Below are positions 1 through 7,330 of a stretch of DNA of 64,000 bases, in pieces. Under the pieces are notes generated by a model. That model had not been told where the DNA came from. It saw only the letters and a list, made by a program, of their open reading frames with translations, and ran no database searches. This DNA is from Butyrivibrio sp. (lineage in GTDB: Bacteria > Bacillota > Clostridia > Lachnospirales > Lachnospiraceae), in contig SVFY01000004.1 in NCBI GenBank assembly GCA_015056625.1, positions 148,693-212,692 of the forward strand, read 5' to 3'. How positions within the stretch are numbered: the stretch's first letter is position 1; the number at the start of each line of letters is the position of its first letter. Both the position numbers and the translations under genes were made by a program.

Positions 1-2
1 CC

Positions 3-578
3 TGCAATCACGACACTCCTCGTCCCAGAAGAACTCTGGAATTTGATGAGCTCAAACTCTCTACAGCTCTTTTCCTGACTCTTCCTGGTGTTCCATTCAT
101 CTATTACGGCGATGAGATCGGAATGCGCTACCTGGACCTTCCAACCAAGGAAGGCGGCTATACAAGAACCGGTTCCCGCACTCCAATGCAGTGGAATCAC
201 GGCAAAAACCTGGGCTTTTCAGATGCAGACTCAAAGGACATCTACCTTCCTGTAGATCCATCCCCTGATGCACCAACAGTTACTTCCCAGGAGAACGACC
301 CGGAGTCACTTCTTAGCACCATAAAGGTCCTTACTAAGATCCGCCATGAATATGCTGACCTTCACGCCGACAGCTCTTTTGAAGTAGTCTACGCAGAAGC
401 CGAGGAATTCCCCTTCGTCTTCAAACGAGGAAACCTCTACGTGGCCATCAACCCTTCAGAGAAAAAGGCCGGCGTCAGCGTTTCCTCCAAGCGGGAAAAG
501 CTCTTCGAGATCGGCAAAACCGAGATCAAGGAAAACTCCCTGATCATGGAGCCCCAGAGCTTCGTGATCCTGAAGTAA
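3..578 (+). CDS. GH13 alpha-glucosidase-type hydrolase, C-terminal part
   Basis: The reading frame enters from the left edge, so the start and most of the barrel are missing. The first visible residues are C-N-H-D; the Asn-His-Asp triplet is conserved region IV of GH13 enzymes, where Asp stabilises the transition state. It is followed by LPGVPFIYYGDEIGM and TRTGSRTPMQW, which are typical of oligo-1,6-glucosidases, alpha-glucosidases and sucrose/trehalose-acting members. The last ~80 residues form the C-terminal beta domain. It cleaves or transfers alpha-glucosidic bonds; which substrate cannot be told from this part. No secretion signal can be judged. It converges on the glmS operon, and a long palindrome lies right after the stop. 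Confidence 0.9.
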   Translation, partial: CNHDTPRPRRTLEFDELKLSTALFLTLPGVPFIYYGDEIGMRYLDLPTKEGGYTRTGSRTPMQWNHGKNLGFSDADSKDIYLPVDPSPDAPTVTSQENDPESLLSTIKVLTKIRHEYADLHADSSFEVVYAEAEEFPFVFKRGNLYVAINPSEKKAGVSVSSKREKLFEIGKTEIKENSLIMEPQSFVILK

Positions 579-594
579 AACAAGTCAAATGGGG

Positions 595-686
595 CGGTTC
601 TTTCCTGACACGGGGACGGTTCTTCTGTCAGATTTTAGCTGGATAAAATCTGACAGAAGAACCGTCCCCGTGTCAGGAAAGAACCG
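595..686. repeat. Long perfect palindrome, copy 1 of a two-copy family
   Basis: Arms 595-637 and 644-686 are perfect reverse complements (43 bp) around a 6-nt loop (gctgga). The arms contain the core GACACGGGGACGGTTCT. The outer part GAACCGTCCCCGTGTC is repeated again at 681-696, just past the right arm. The same core and architecture recur at 49772-49871. Both copies sit between convergent genes. It may act as a bidirectional RNA hairpin or be a REP/MITE-like mobile palindrome. No transposase is in the window. Confidence 0.9.
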
Positions 687-710
687 TCCCCGTGTCTTGT
701 TACCGTGGCA

Positions 711-744
711 TGAAAAAAGCGCATCGCTCAAAAGCGATGCGCTT
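711..744 (-). terminator. Rho-independent terminator of the nagB-glm operon
   Basis: A 12-bp perfect stem (717-728 with 733-744) with a CAAA loop is followed on the minus strand by a run of T. It lies 5 bp after the glmS stop, so it ends the operon. Confidence 0.9.
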
Positions 745-748
745 AGGT

Positions 749-2614
749 TTATTCTACGGTAACTGATTTGGCAAGGTTCCTTGGCTTGTCCACGTCGAGT
801 CCCTTGGCAACTGATGTGTAGTAGCCAAGAAGCTGAAGAGGAATGATCGCAAGGCTTCCTGCGAAGTGCTCGTCAACCTTGGGAACATATACGGTGAAGT
901 CGCACTGGTCTTCTACTTCGTACTTGCCATAGGATGTAAGTCCCATGAGGTAAGCGCCACGGCTCTTGCACTCAAGCATGTTTGAGATGGTCTTCTCATA
1001 GAGACTTGGCTGAGTGAGAACACCGATAACAAGAGTGTTCTTCTCAATAAGAGAAATAGTTCCGTGCTTGAGCTCACCTGCGGCGTAAGCCTCTGAGTGA
1101 ACGTAGCTTATCTCTTTCATCTTAAGGCTTCCCTCAAGACAGATAGCGTAGTCAAGTCCTCTTCCGATAAAGAACATATCCTGTGCATTGGAGTACTTAG
1201 CTGCGAACCACTGTAATCTCTCTTTCTCATCAAGGATCTTAGTGATCTTTTCAGGAATGCTCTTGATTTCATCAATGTAGTACTTCATCTTCTCTGGATC
1301 TGTCAAAGTTCCGCGAGCCTCTGCAAGCTTAAGGGAAAGGATATATCCGCAGATCAGCTGGCAGCTGTAAGCCTTGGTTGTGGCAACTGAAATCTCAGGT
1401 CCGGCAAGAGTGTACATTACGTGGTCAGCATCTCTTGCGATGGATGAACCAACTACATTGACGATAGCAAGGGTCTTAAGTCCCTTCTCCTTGGCCATTC
1501 TGAGGGCCGCCAGAGAATCTGCTGTCTCACCTGACTGGGAGATAACCACAACAAGTGCGTTAGGGTTTAGAGGCATGTGACGATATCTGAACTCTGATGC
1601 CAGCTCGCACCTTACTGCTATGTCTGTGAGGTCCTCTACTATGTACTGGATTTCCATTCCAACGTGCCATGCAGAACCGCAGGCTACGATGTAAATCTCG
1701 TTGATATTGGCCGCATCCTCAGCTGTGATGCCAACTTCTGAAAGATCGATCTTGTCACCAACAATGTACTTGTTGATGGTATCTTCAACAACCTTGGGCT
1801 GCTCGTGGATCTCTTTCATCATAAAGTGCTCGAAGCCGCCCTTTTCTGCTGCCTCAGCAGAGAAAGTTACAGTCTTAAGCTCTTTTTCCACCTCATCACC
1901 ATCAAGGTTAAAGAATGTAACCTCTCCGGCTCTGATCCTTGCCATCTCAAGATTGTCGATATAGTAAACGTCTCTTGTGTACTTAAGGATAGCAGGTACG
2001 TCAGATGCAACGTATGTCTCATCATCCTTGACACCAATGATCATAGGTGACTGCTGCCTTGCAACATACACTTCACCTGGGTAATCCTTGAACATAACTT
2101 CAAGGGCATATGAGCCACGAACTCTCACAAGAGTCTTGGCAATGGCGTCGATAGGTCCCATCTTGTACTTCTTGTAGTAGTAATCTACAAGCTTGATAAG
2201 AACCTCTGTATCGGTCTCAGAATAGAACTCATAGTTATGTCTGATGAGCTTGGCCTTAAGCTCCTGATAGTTCTCGATGATACCGTTGTGAACACCGATA
2301 ACATCTGAATCATCCTTACCAGTGTGCTCGAAGCTTCCGCTGACATGTGGGTGCGCATTTACAACGCTTGGTGCACCATGAGTTGCCCATCTGGTGTGAC
2401 CAATACCACAGCAACCGGAAATTGCGCTGCCACCATTGGTCTTGTTGGAAAGATTAGCAAGCTTGCCAACAGTCTTAACAACGACAGATGCTCCATCGCC
2501 GTCTCTTACAGCAATACCTGCTGAATCATATCCTCTGTACTCAAGTTTTGAAAGTCCTTCAAGCAGAATAGGTGCTGCCTGCTTGTGACCAATATATCCT
2601 ACTATTCCACACAT
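749..2614 (-). CDS. glmS: Glutamine-fructose-6-phosphate aminotransferase (isomerizing)
   Basis: Cytosolic enzyme that makes glucosamine-6-phosphate from fructose-6-phosphate and glutamine, the entry step to UDP-GlcNAc for peptidoglycan. The protein has 621 residues; the family is usually near 608. It begins MCGIVGYIG, where Cys2 is the N-terminal nucleophile of the glutaminase domain, with GHTRWATHG and HNGIIENY motifs. The second half has two SIS domains, including SQSGETADS and TTKAYSCQ, and ends with the usual K-S-V-T-V-E tail. A GGAG ribosome site precedes the ATG. It lies 6 bp after glmM, so there is no room for a glmS ribozyme; expression must follow the operon promoter at 5496-5524. 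It is the last gene before the terminator. Confidence 0.98.
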   Translation of the reverse strand: MCGIVGYIGHKQAAPILLEGLSKLEYRGYDSAGIAVRDGDGASVVVKTVGKLANLSNKTNGGSAISGCCGIGHTRWATHGAPSVVNAHPHVSGSFEHTGKDDSDVIGVHNGIIENYQELKAKLIRHNYEFYSETDTEVLIKLVDYYYKKYKMGPIDAIAKTLVRVRGSYALEVMFKDYPGEVYVARQQSPMIIGVKDDETYVASDVPAILKYTRDVYYIDNLEMARIRAGEVTFFNLDGDEVEKELKTVTFSAEAAEKGGFEHFMMKEIHEQPKVVEDTINKYIVGDKIDLSEVGITAEDAANINEIYIVACGSAWHVGMEIQYIVEDLTDIAVRCELASEFRYRHMPLNPNALVVVISQSGETADSLAALRMAKEKGLKTLAIVNVVGSSIARDADHVMYTLAGPEISVATTKAYSCQLICGYILSLKLAEARGTLTDPEKMKYYIDEIKSIPEKITKILDEKERLQWFAAKYSNAQDMFFIGRGLDYAICLEGSLKMKEISYVHSEAYAAGELKHGTISLIEKNTLVIGVLTQPSLYEKTISNMLECKSRGAYLMGLTSYGKYEVEDQCDFTVYVPKVDEHFAGSLAIIPLQLLGYYTSVAKGLDVDKPRNLAKSVTVE

Positions 2615-2620
2615 AAATTT

Positions 2621-3967
2621 TTACTCCAAATGTCCTTTTTGCTCTATTACTTTTATAACGTCATCTACATACTTCTCGCAGATATCGTCTGATTCAGCCT
2701 CAACCATAACTCTGATAACAGGCTCTGTTCCGGATTCTCTTACAAGGATACGGCCTGTATCTCCCAGAGCATCAGCAACTGCCTGAACGGCTGCCTGAAC
2801 ATCAGGATCATTCTGGGCATCTGGCTTACTCTTTACTCTTACATTCTTAAGAACCTGAGGATAGAAAACTACAGGTGCTGCAAGGGCGCTCATTGGCTTT
2901 TCTTTTGCAAGCATAACCTCCATGAGCTTAAGGCTTGTAAGGATACCATCTCCAGTAGTTGCATACTTGGTGAAGATGATGTGTCCTGACTGCTCGCCAC
3001 CAACGCGGTGTCCATATGTAACCATGTTCTCGTATACATACTTGTCACCAACCTTGGTCTTCTCGTACTCGATACCAACCTTATCAAGTGCCTTGTAAAG
3101 GCCGAAGTTACTCATTACTGTTGTAACAACCTTGTTGTTGGCAAGGGCGCCTCTCTCCTTGAGGTAGAGTCCATAGATGTAGATGATGTGGTCGCCTGTT
3201 ATAACATTGCCCATCTCATCTACTGCAAGGCATCTGTCTGCATCGCCGTCAAAAGCAAATCCAACGTCAAGTCCCTTCTCCACAACAAACTTCTGAAGGT
3301 GTTCAATATGAGTAGATCCGCAGTCTGTGTTGATGTTGTATCCGTCTGGCTCATCGTTGATGACATAGGTCTTGGCTCCGAGAGCGTCAAATACAGCCTT
3401 GGCGATCTGCCATGAAGCTCCGTTAGCGCAGTCAAGACCAACCTTCTTGTCCTTGAAGCTGTACTTGGAGTTTGAAATAAGATATCCAACGTAGCGATTT
3501 CTTCCTGCAACGTAGTCTACTGTTCTTCCGATCTCTTCTCTGTCAGCAACAGGGATCTCGATCTTGCCGTCGATGTAATCCTCGACGCGAAGGATAGTCT
3601 CCTCGTCCATCTTCTCACCATTGCCGTTAAAGAGCTTGATACCATTGTCATAGTATGGATTGTGAGATGCAGAGATCATGATTCCACAGTCAAAATCATC
3701 AACTCTGGTGATATAAGCTACAGAAGGAGTTGTTGTTACGTGCATGATGTAAGCATCTGCGCCGCTGGCCATAAGACCTGTACAAAGAGCGTACTCAAAC
3801 ATGTAGCTTGAACGTCTTGTGTCCTTACCGATAACGATCTTGGCCTTCTTGCCATGATTGGCACCATAGTACCATCCAAGGTATCTTCCGATCTGAACTG
3901 CATGCTCGAAAGTAAGGTTCTTGTTAGCTTCTCCTCTGAAGCCGTCTGTTCCAAAATACTTGCCCAT
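2621..3967 (-). CDS. glmM: Phosphoglucosamine mutase
   Basis: Converts glucosamine-6-phosphate to glucosamine-1-phosphate. The protein has 448 residues, the normal family length. It starts KYFGTDGFRGEAN, carries the phosphoserine loop ISASHNPYYDNGIK near residues 98-112, the Mg-binding DGDADR near residue 240, the sugar-binding GGEQSGH, and the C-terminal phosphate loop RESGTEPVIRVM. A GGAG site lies 7 nt before the ATG. It starts 1 bp after the stop of the hexapeptide protein gene and is followed after 6 bp by glmS. Confidence 0.98.
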   Translation of the reverse strand: MGKYFGTDGFRGEANKNLTFEHAVQIGRYLGWYYGANHGKKAKIVIGKDTRRSSYMFEYALCTGLMASGADAYIMHVTTTPSVAYITRVDDFDCGIMISASHNPYYDNGIKLFNGNGEKMDEETILRVEDYIDGKIEIPVADREEIGRTVDYVAGRNRYVGYLISNSKYSFKDKKVGLDCANGASWQIAKAVFDALGAKTYVINDEPDGYNINTDCGSTHIEHLQKFVVEKGLDVGFAFDGDADRCLAVDEMGNVITGDHIIYIYGLYLKERGALANNKVVTTVMSNFGLYKALDKVGIEYEKTKVGDKYVYENMVTYGHRVGGEQSGHIIFTKYATTGDGILTSLKLMEVMLAKEKPMSALAAPVVFYPQVLKNVRVKSKPDAQNDPDVQAAVQAVADALGDTGRILVRESGTEPVIRVMVEAESDDICEKYVDDVIKVIEQKGHLE

Positions 3968-3968
3968 T

Positions 3969-4631
3969 TTATCTCTCCTCTTTATGGATAACTTCTCCGC
4001 TGTTCTTGTAGATGGAGTTCTCAGGAACTACTCCTCTTACGCAGGAAGTTGGATAAACATTGGAATGGCGTCCAATAACTGTACCCGGGTTACATACTGC
4101 ATTGCAGCCAACCTCTACATAGTCGCCCAGCATCGCGCCAAACTTCTTGACGCCAGTCTCGATATTCTCAGTACCGTTGTGGACTACTACAAGCTTCTTG
4201 TCACTCTTGACATTAGATGTGATAGAGCCTGCACCCATGTGGGAGTAATATCCAAGAATGGAATCACCTACATAGTTGTAATGAGGTGTCTGAACATGGT
4301 CAAACAGGATGACATTCTTGAGCTCTACACTGTTACCAACTACGCAGTCAGCACCAACCAGGGCGCTTCCACGGATAAATGCTCCGTGTCTTACCTCAGT
4401 GTTTGGTCCGATGATACATGGAGCTCCAAGATAAGCACTCTCAAAAACTGTAGCGGTCTTGTGTACCCACACGTGCTCTTTGACCTCAGTGTAATCATCT
4501 CCAAGGCCAGCGCCGATCTCAAGGATCATGTCCTTGATGCCCTTAAGCGCCTCCCATGGATAGGTAAAGCCCTTAAGATAATCAGCAGCAAGAGTGTGCT
4601 CAAGATCGTAAAGATCTGTAATAGTATACAT
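3969..4631 (-). CDS. GlmU-like left-handed beta-helix protein (UDP-GlcNAc pyrophosphorylase-related)
   Basis: A 220-residue protein made largely of hexapeptide repeats (for example GPNTEVRHGAFIRGSALVGA and GHMGAG-like turns) that form a left-handed beta-helix, as in the C-terminal half of GlmU. It has no nucleotidyltransferase half with the G-x-G-T-(x)4-P-K loop, so it is not a full GlmU. Firmicutes annotations often call such proteins UDP-N-acetylglucosamine pyrophosphorylase, but on sequence an acyltransferase-type role is more likely. Its place between nagB and glmM supports a job in UDP-GlcNAc formation, such as acetylating glucosamine-1-phosphate. A GAGAGG ribosome site precedes the ATG. 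Confidence 0.8.
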   Translation of the reverse strand: MYTITDLYDLEHTLAADYLKGFTYPWEALKGIKDMILEIGAGLGDDYTEVKEHVWVHKTATVFESAYLGAPCIIGPNTEVRHGAFIRGSALVGADCVVGNSVELKNVILFDHVQTPHYNYVGDSILGYYSHMGAGSITSNVKSDKKLVVVHNGTENIETGVKKFGAMLGDYVEVGCNAVCNPGTVIGRHSNVYPTSCVRGVVPENSIYKNSGEVIHKEER

Positions 4632-4632
4632 A

Positions 4633-5436
4633 TTAAAGCCTCTCTTTCTTTTCTATATCAAGGAAGTACTTGTAAGTATCTACTGTAAGTTCACCGCAGG
4701 CAGGCTCATCGCAGGCTATGATGGCTCCGTTGTGCATCTGGAGTGCGCTGCAGGTCCACTTTGATGAAACTGCACCCTCAACAGTTGCAGCCAGTGCTCT
4801 GGCCTTGTTGTGGCCATTTATGAGGATAAGTACCTCTTTTGAATCAGTTACAGTTCCAACGCCTACTGAAAGAGCCTGAGCTGGAACCTTCTCTGGGTCA
4901 TTGTCAAAGAATCTTGAGTTCACGATCCTTGTGTCAGTTGTAAGATCTCTTACGCCTGTTCTTGATGCAAGGCTTGTGAAAGGCTCATTAAATGCGATGT
5001 GTCCGTCAACGCCGATGCCGCCCATGAAAAGATCTATCCCCCCATAGGACCTGATCTTCTCTTCATAGCGTGCGCACTCAGCAGCCGGATCATCTGTCAT
5101 TCCGTTTAATATATTGATGTTTTCAGGTTTCATATCAACCAGATGGTTGAAGAAATTGTCATGCATAAAGTACCAGTAGGACTGGTCGTGTTCTCTTGGA
5201 AGTCCAAGATACTCATCCATGTTGAATGTAACAACATTGGAAAAAGAAAGCTCGCCGGCCTTGTTCATTCTGACCAGCTCTTTGTAAACCCCGATCGGAC
5301 TAGATCCTGTAGGAAGTCCTAAAACAAATGGTCTGTCCTTGTCTGCCCCATTGTTGTGCTCTGTGATGCGCATCTTGATGTAATTAGCAGCCCAGAGGCA
5401 CATTTTTTCGTAATTGTCCTGAATAACTACTCTCAT
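4633..5436 (-). CDS. nagB: Glucosamine-6-phosphate deaminase
   Basis: Converts glucosamine-6-phosphate to fructose-6-phosphate plus ammonia, the reverse direction to GlmS. The protein has 267 residues. Motifs include [17 protein letters not shown] (phosphate site), FNMDEYLGL (catalytic Asp) and [14 protein letters not shown] (catalytic His and Glu loop). It is the promoter-proximal gene of the nagB-glmU'-glmM-glmS operon. The ribosome site is AGAAGG before the ATG. Pairing a catabolic deaminase with the synthetic genes in one operon is unusual, since the two activities oppose each other. Confidence 0.97.
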   Translation of the reverse strand: MRVVIQDNYEKMCLWAANYIKMRITEHNNGADKDRPFVLGLPTGSSPIGVYKELVRMNKAGELSFSNVVTFNMDEYLGLPREHDQSYWYFMHDNFFNHLVDMKPENINILNGMTDDPAAECARYEEKIRSYGGIDLFMGGIGVDGHIAFNEPFTSLASRTGVRDLTTDTRIVNSRFFDNDPEKVPAQALSVGVGTVTDSKEVLILINGHNKARALAATVEGAVSSKWTCSALQMHNGAIIACDEPACGELTVDTYKYFLDIEKKERL

Positions 5437-5495
5437 ACCCTTCTCTCACTTTCGCGCGGTTTTGCCGCAAGATTATGCAATGTGCACATGGAAAT

Positions 5496-5524
5496 ATTAT
5501 ATGGTTTAAGAGCATGTTAGTCAA
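5496..5524 (-). promoter_or_regulatory. Sigma-70 promoter of the nagB-glm operon
   Basis: On the minus strand TTGACT (5519-5524), a 17-bp spacer and TATAAT (5496-5501). Transcription should begin near 5489, giving a leader of about 53 nt that can fold a small GCGG/CCGC hairpin before the nagB ribosome site. Confidence 0.85.
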
Positions 5525-5540
5525 ATAACAAAGGCTTACA

Positions 5541-5580
5541 TAAAAATAACCTCAAAGCCAGATAGTCTCTGTCTTTGAGG
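5541..5580 (-). terminator. Terminator after tRNA-Thr
   Basis: An 8-bp perfect stem (5550-5557 with 5573-5580) with a 15-nt loop, followed on the minus strand by a T-rich tract. It separates the tRNA transcript from the nagB promoter. Confidence 0.75.
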
Positions 5581-5592
5581 CTTTTGGAAAAG

Positions 5593-5665
5593 AGCTGCTG
5601 ACGAGAATCGAACTCGTGACCTCCGCACTACCAATGCGACGCACTACCGACTGTGCTACAACAGC
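5593..5665 (-). tRNA. tRNA-Thr (anticodon GGT)
   Basis: The 73-nt cloverleaf folds fully: acceptor GCTGTTG with CAGCAGC, D-stem GCAC/GTGC, anticodon stem TCGCA/TGCGG with loop TTGGTAG giving anticodon GGT (reads ACC/ACU threonine codons), and T-arm ACGAG-TTCGATT-CTCGT. The discriminator is T, and CCA is not encoded. It has its own promoter and terminator. Confidence 0.95.
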
Positions 5666-5694
5666 TTGAACTGCCCACGGCAGTCACGAAGATT

Positions 5695-5723
5695 ATTATA
5701 GCAATGGGATTATGCTATGTCAA
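5695..5723 (-). promoter_or_regulatory. Consensus sigma-70 promoter of tRNA-Thr
   Basis: Perfect hexamers on the minus strand: TTGACA (5718-5723), 17-bp spacer, TATAAT (5695-5700), about 30 bp before the tRNA 5' end. Confidence 0.9.
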
Positions 5724-5770
5724 ATGATTTTACCTTCGCAAATGACCGCAGGCTGTGCATATCAATTAAA

Positions 5771-6751
5771 TTACACCTGGTTGATTACTGAAATATAGTA
5801 AGAATAAAGGCTTCTGTAGGTATCAGCAGTATAATGCAAACCATCTGCTGTGCTAAATCCTGTCTGCATCAGGTATGAATAGCCGTCAATCCAGTTGACT
5901 CTTTCGTCAAGTTCTGACTGAAGACGGGCATTAAAACTTTCGATCTGTGCATTAGTTACTGATGCGCTGTCTCCTACAGGAGTTACTGCTGCGTAGTAAA
6001 CCGTTATGCCTGCATTTATCCAGTCATCAATATTGTTGTTCACAAGGCTTATATACTTGCTGGCATTACCAAGATCATTGACTCCGAAGTTGATGATCAT
6101 GGATGTTCCATTTCCTGCATAGGAAGGGATCTCAGAAAGAGCTGTGTTCTTGAAATAGCTGTAGCCTTCACCTATCTTGGCAATGTATGCCTTGTCCGTG
6201 GTTCCAACTGCCATCTTCATCTGTACAGTTCTTGAATCGCCTACAAAAAGATATGGGATGCTGGGAAGCTCTGTGACCATGTAGTCTCCCATGATAAATG
6301 CAAAGGCATCATCATAGGCAACTTCATACCAGCCATTGTCTGTTTCACCGTAAACTGTCGTCTCTGTGCCCCACCCTAGCTTGCCGACCTTGTCGTAGTC
6401 CTTGCCTGCGCCATTTCTGACGTTGACTGTATCGCTGGTATACATGGTGACTGGTGTTTCATACTGGGTCACAGTGAAAAGAGTCTTTTCAAGAGATGTG
6501 GTGTTCTCCTGAGTGGACACCGTTGTGGTGGCCGGAGTCTCACCATCCAGGGCAGAAACTGCCGCAGTAGCTGCGCTGTCAATGGTATCAGTCATGGAGT
6601 CTACAAGCTCTATGCTGGAAAGTGTACCGGCATCCATGCTCTTATAAACTTCTCTGTCTCTTCCTGCCGCAGAAAATACAACAAACGAAAAGACTGCCGC
6701 AAAAGCTGAAAGCAATATTAAGTTTCTCTTATTAATCTGACTTTTTTTCAT
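5771..6751 (-). CDS. Exported SH3b-SGNH/GDSL hydrolase
   Basis: A 326-residue protein with an N-terminal signal or anchor helix (about residues 10-28). Next comes a Thr/Ser-rich linker, a bacterial SH3 domain (about 105-155, VNVRNGAGKDYDKVG) that may bind the cell wall, and an SGNH hydrolase domain (about 165-326). Block I is FVGDSRT with the Ser nucleophile, block III is NFGVNDL, and block V is DGLHYT with Asp/His. Likely role: deacetylation of wall or surface polysaccharide; the substrate is unknown. There is no Shine-Dalgarno site. A consensus promoter (TTGACA-N17-TAAAAT) ends 9 nt before the ATG, so the mRNA is probably almost leaderless. Confidence 0.85.
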   Translation of the reverse strand: MKKSQINKRNLILLSAFAAVFSFVVFSAAGRDREVYKSMDAGTLSSIELVDSMTDTIDSAATAAVSALDGETPATTTVSTQENTTSLEKTLFTVTQYETPVTMYTSDTVNVRNGAGKDYDKVGKLGWGTETTVYGETDNGWYEVAYDDAFAFIMGDYMVTELPSIPYLFVGDSRTVQMKMAVGTTDKAYIAKIGEGYSYFKNTALSEIPSYAGNGTSMIINFGVNDLGNASKYISLVNNNIDDWINAGITVYYAAVTPVGDSASVTNAQIESFNARLQSELDERVNWIDGYSYLMQTGFSTADGLHYTADTYRSLYSYYISVINQV

Positions 6752-6760
6752 CGATTGAAG

Positions 6761-6789
6761 ATTTTACATTAGCCGTAATAATATGTCAA
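6761..6789 (-). promoter_or_regulatory. Promoter giving a near-leaderless SGNH hydrolase mRNA
   Basis: TTGACA (6784-6789), 17-bp spacer, TAAAAT (6761-6766) on the minus strand. The ATG begins at 6751, so initiation about 7 nt after the -10 leaves a leader of roughly 0-4 nt. Confidence 0.75.
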
Positions 6790-6795
6790 ATCACG

Positions 6796-7317
6796 TTAAT
6801 TTTCCATCAATCGGCTAAAGAGATACTGATAAATATCCTGGCTCTGCTTCTGGAAATTGTCTATCATAGCCTGAGCCATTTCTTCTGTAGGTACCGAAAG
6901 CTTAATATCCAGAAGGCTCTTGTTATTTTCTTTTATCATAAGAACAACAGTGTACTCGTTCTCAGCTGTCTTTTTGTAGTCTCCAAGGATTGCTGACTCA
7001 TTTCTGAGCTTCATGCTGTTGTCCTTAAGGTAGTCGTCGATTTCCTGCCTTATGGACGGGTTGATCCTGTTTCCAAAAAATTCAAGTGTCTGTGAACCTT
7101 CATCTGTTATCTCCAGATAGGTCCTGTTTGCCATGGTCTTTTCGCTTATCAGGTTTGAGGAAGCAAGTTCACTAAATGCCTCCTGTAAAGTCATGTAGTT
7201 GGTGTACTCTTTTTCCAGAATAAAATCATAGATCTGAGACTTGGAAAGAGGTACATCGCAGCGTTTAAGCATATATAAGACCAGCATTTTGTATAAAGTA
7301 AGATACTGCGAACTCAA
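6796..7317 (-). CDS. DUF4364 family protein
   Basis: A 173-residue cytosolic protein with an N-terminal winged-helix-like half (LTLYKMLVLYMLKRCDVPLS followed by the helix pattern of a small DNA-binding domain, then the ITDEG wing) and a C-terminal alpha/beta part. This matches the DUF4364 family of Clostridia as I know it; its function is not established, though a transcription factor role is plausible. The start is TTG, supported by GGAG 8 nt upstream and by the family's usual first residues. It follows the malic enzyme gene by 13 bp and is probably co-transcribed with it. Confidence 0.8.
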   Translation of the reverse strand: MSSQYLTLYKMLVLYMLKRCDVPLSKSQIYDFILEKEYTNYMTLQEAFSELASSNLISEKTMANRTYLEITDEGSQTLEFFGNRINPSIRQEIDDYLKDNSMKLRNESAILGDYKKTAENEYTVVLMIKENNKSLLDIKLSVPTEEMAQAMIDNFQKQSQDIYQYLFSRLMEN

Positions 7318-7330
7318 AACTTACGCTCCA

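Noticed and set aside
2621..2640. glmS ribozyme upstream of glmS
   Set aside because: Only 6 bp separate glmM and glmS, and no ribozyme core is seen in the operon leader.
3921..4688. 255-codon open frame on the plus strand
   Set aside because: It is antisense to glmM, the GlmU-like gene and nagB, which are clear genes; it has no motif or ribosome site.
5437..5490. Riboswitch in the nagB leader
   Set aside because: The leader is about 53 nt with a single 4-bp hairpin, too small for a known aptamer.
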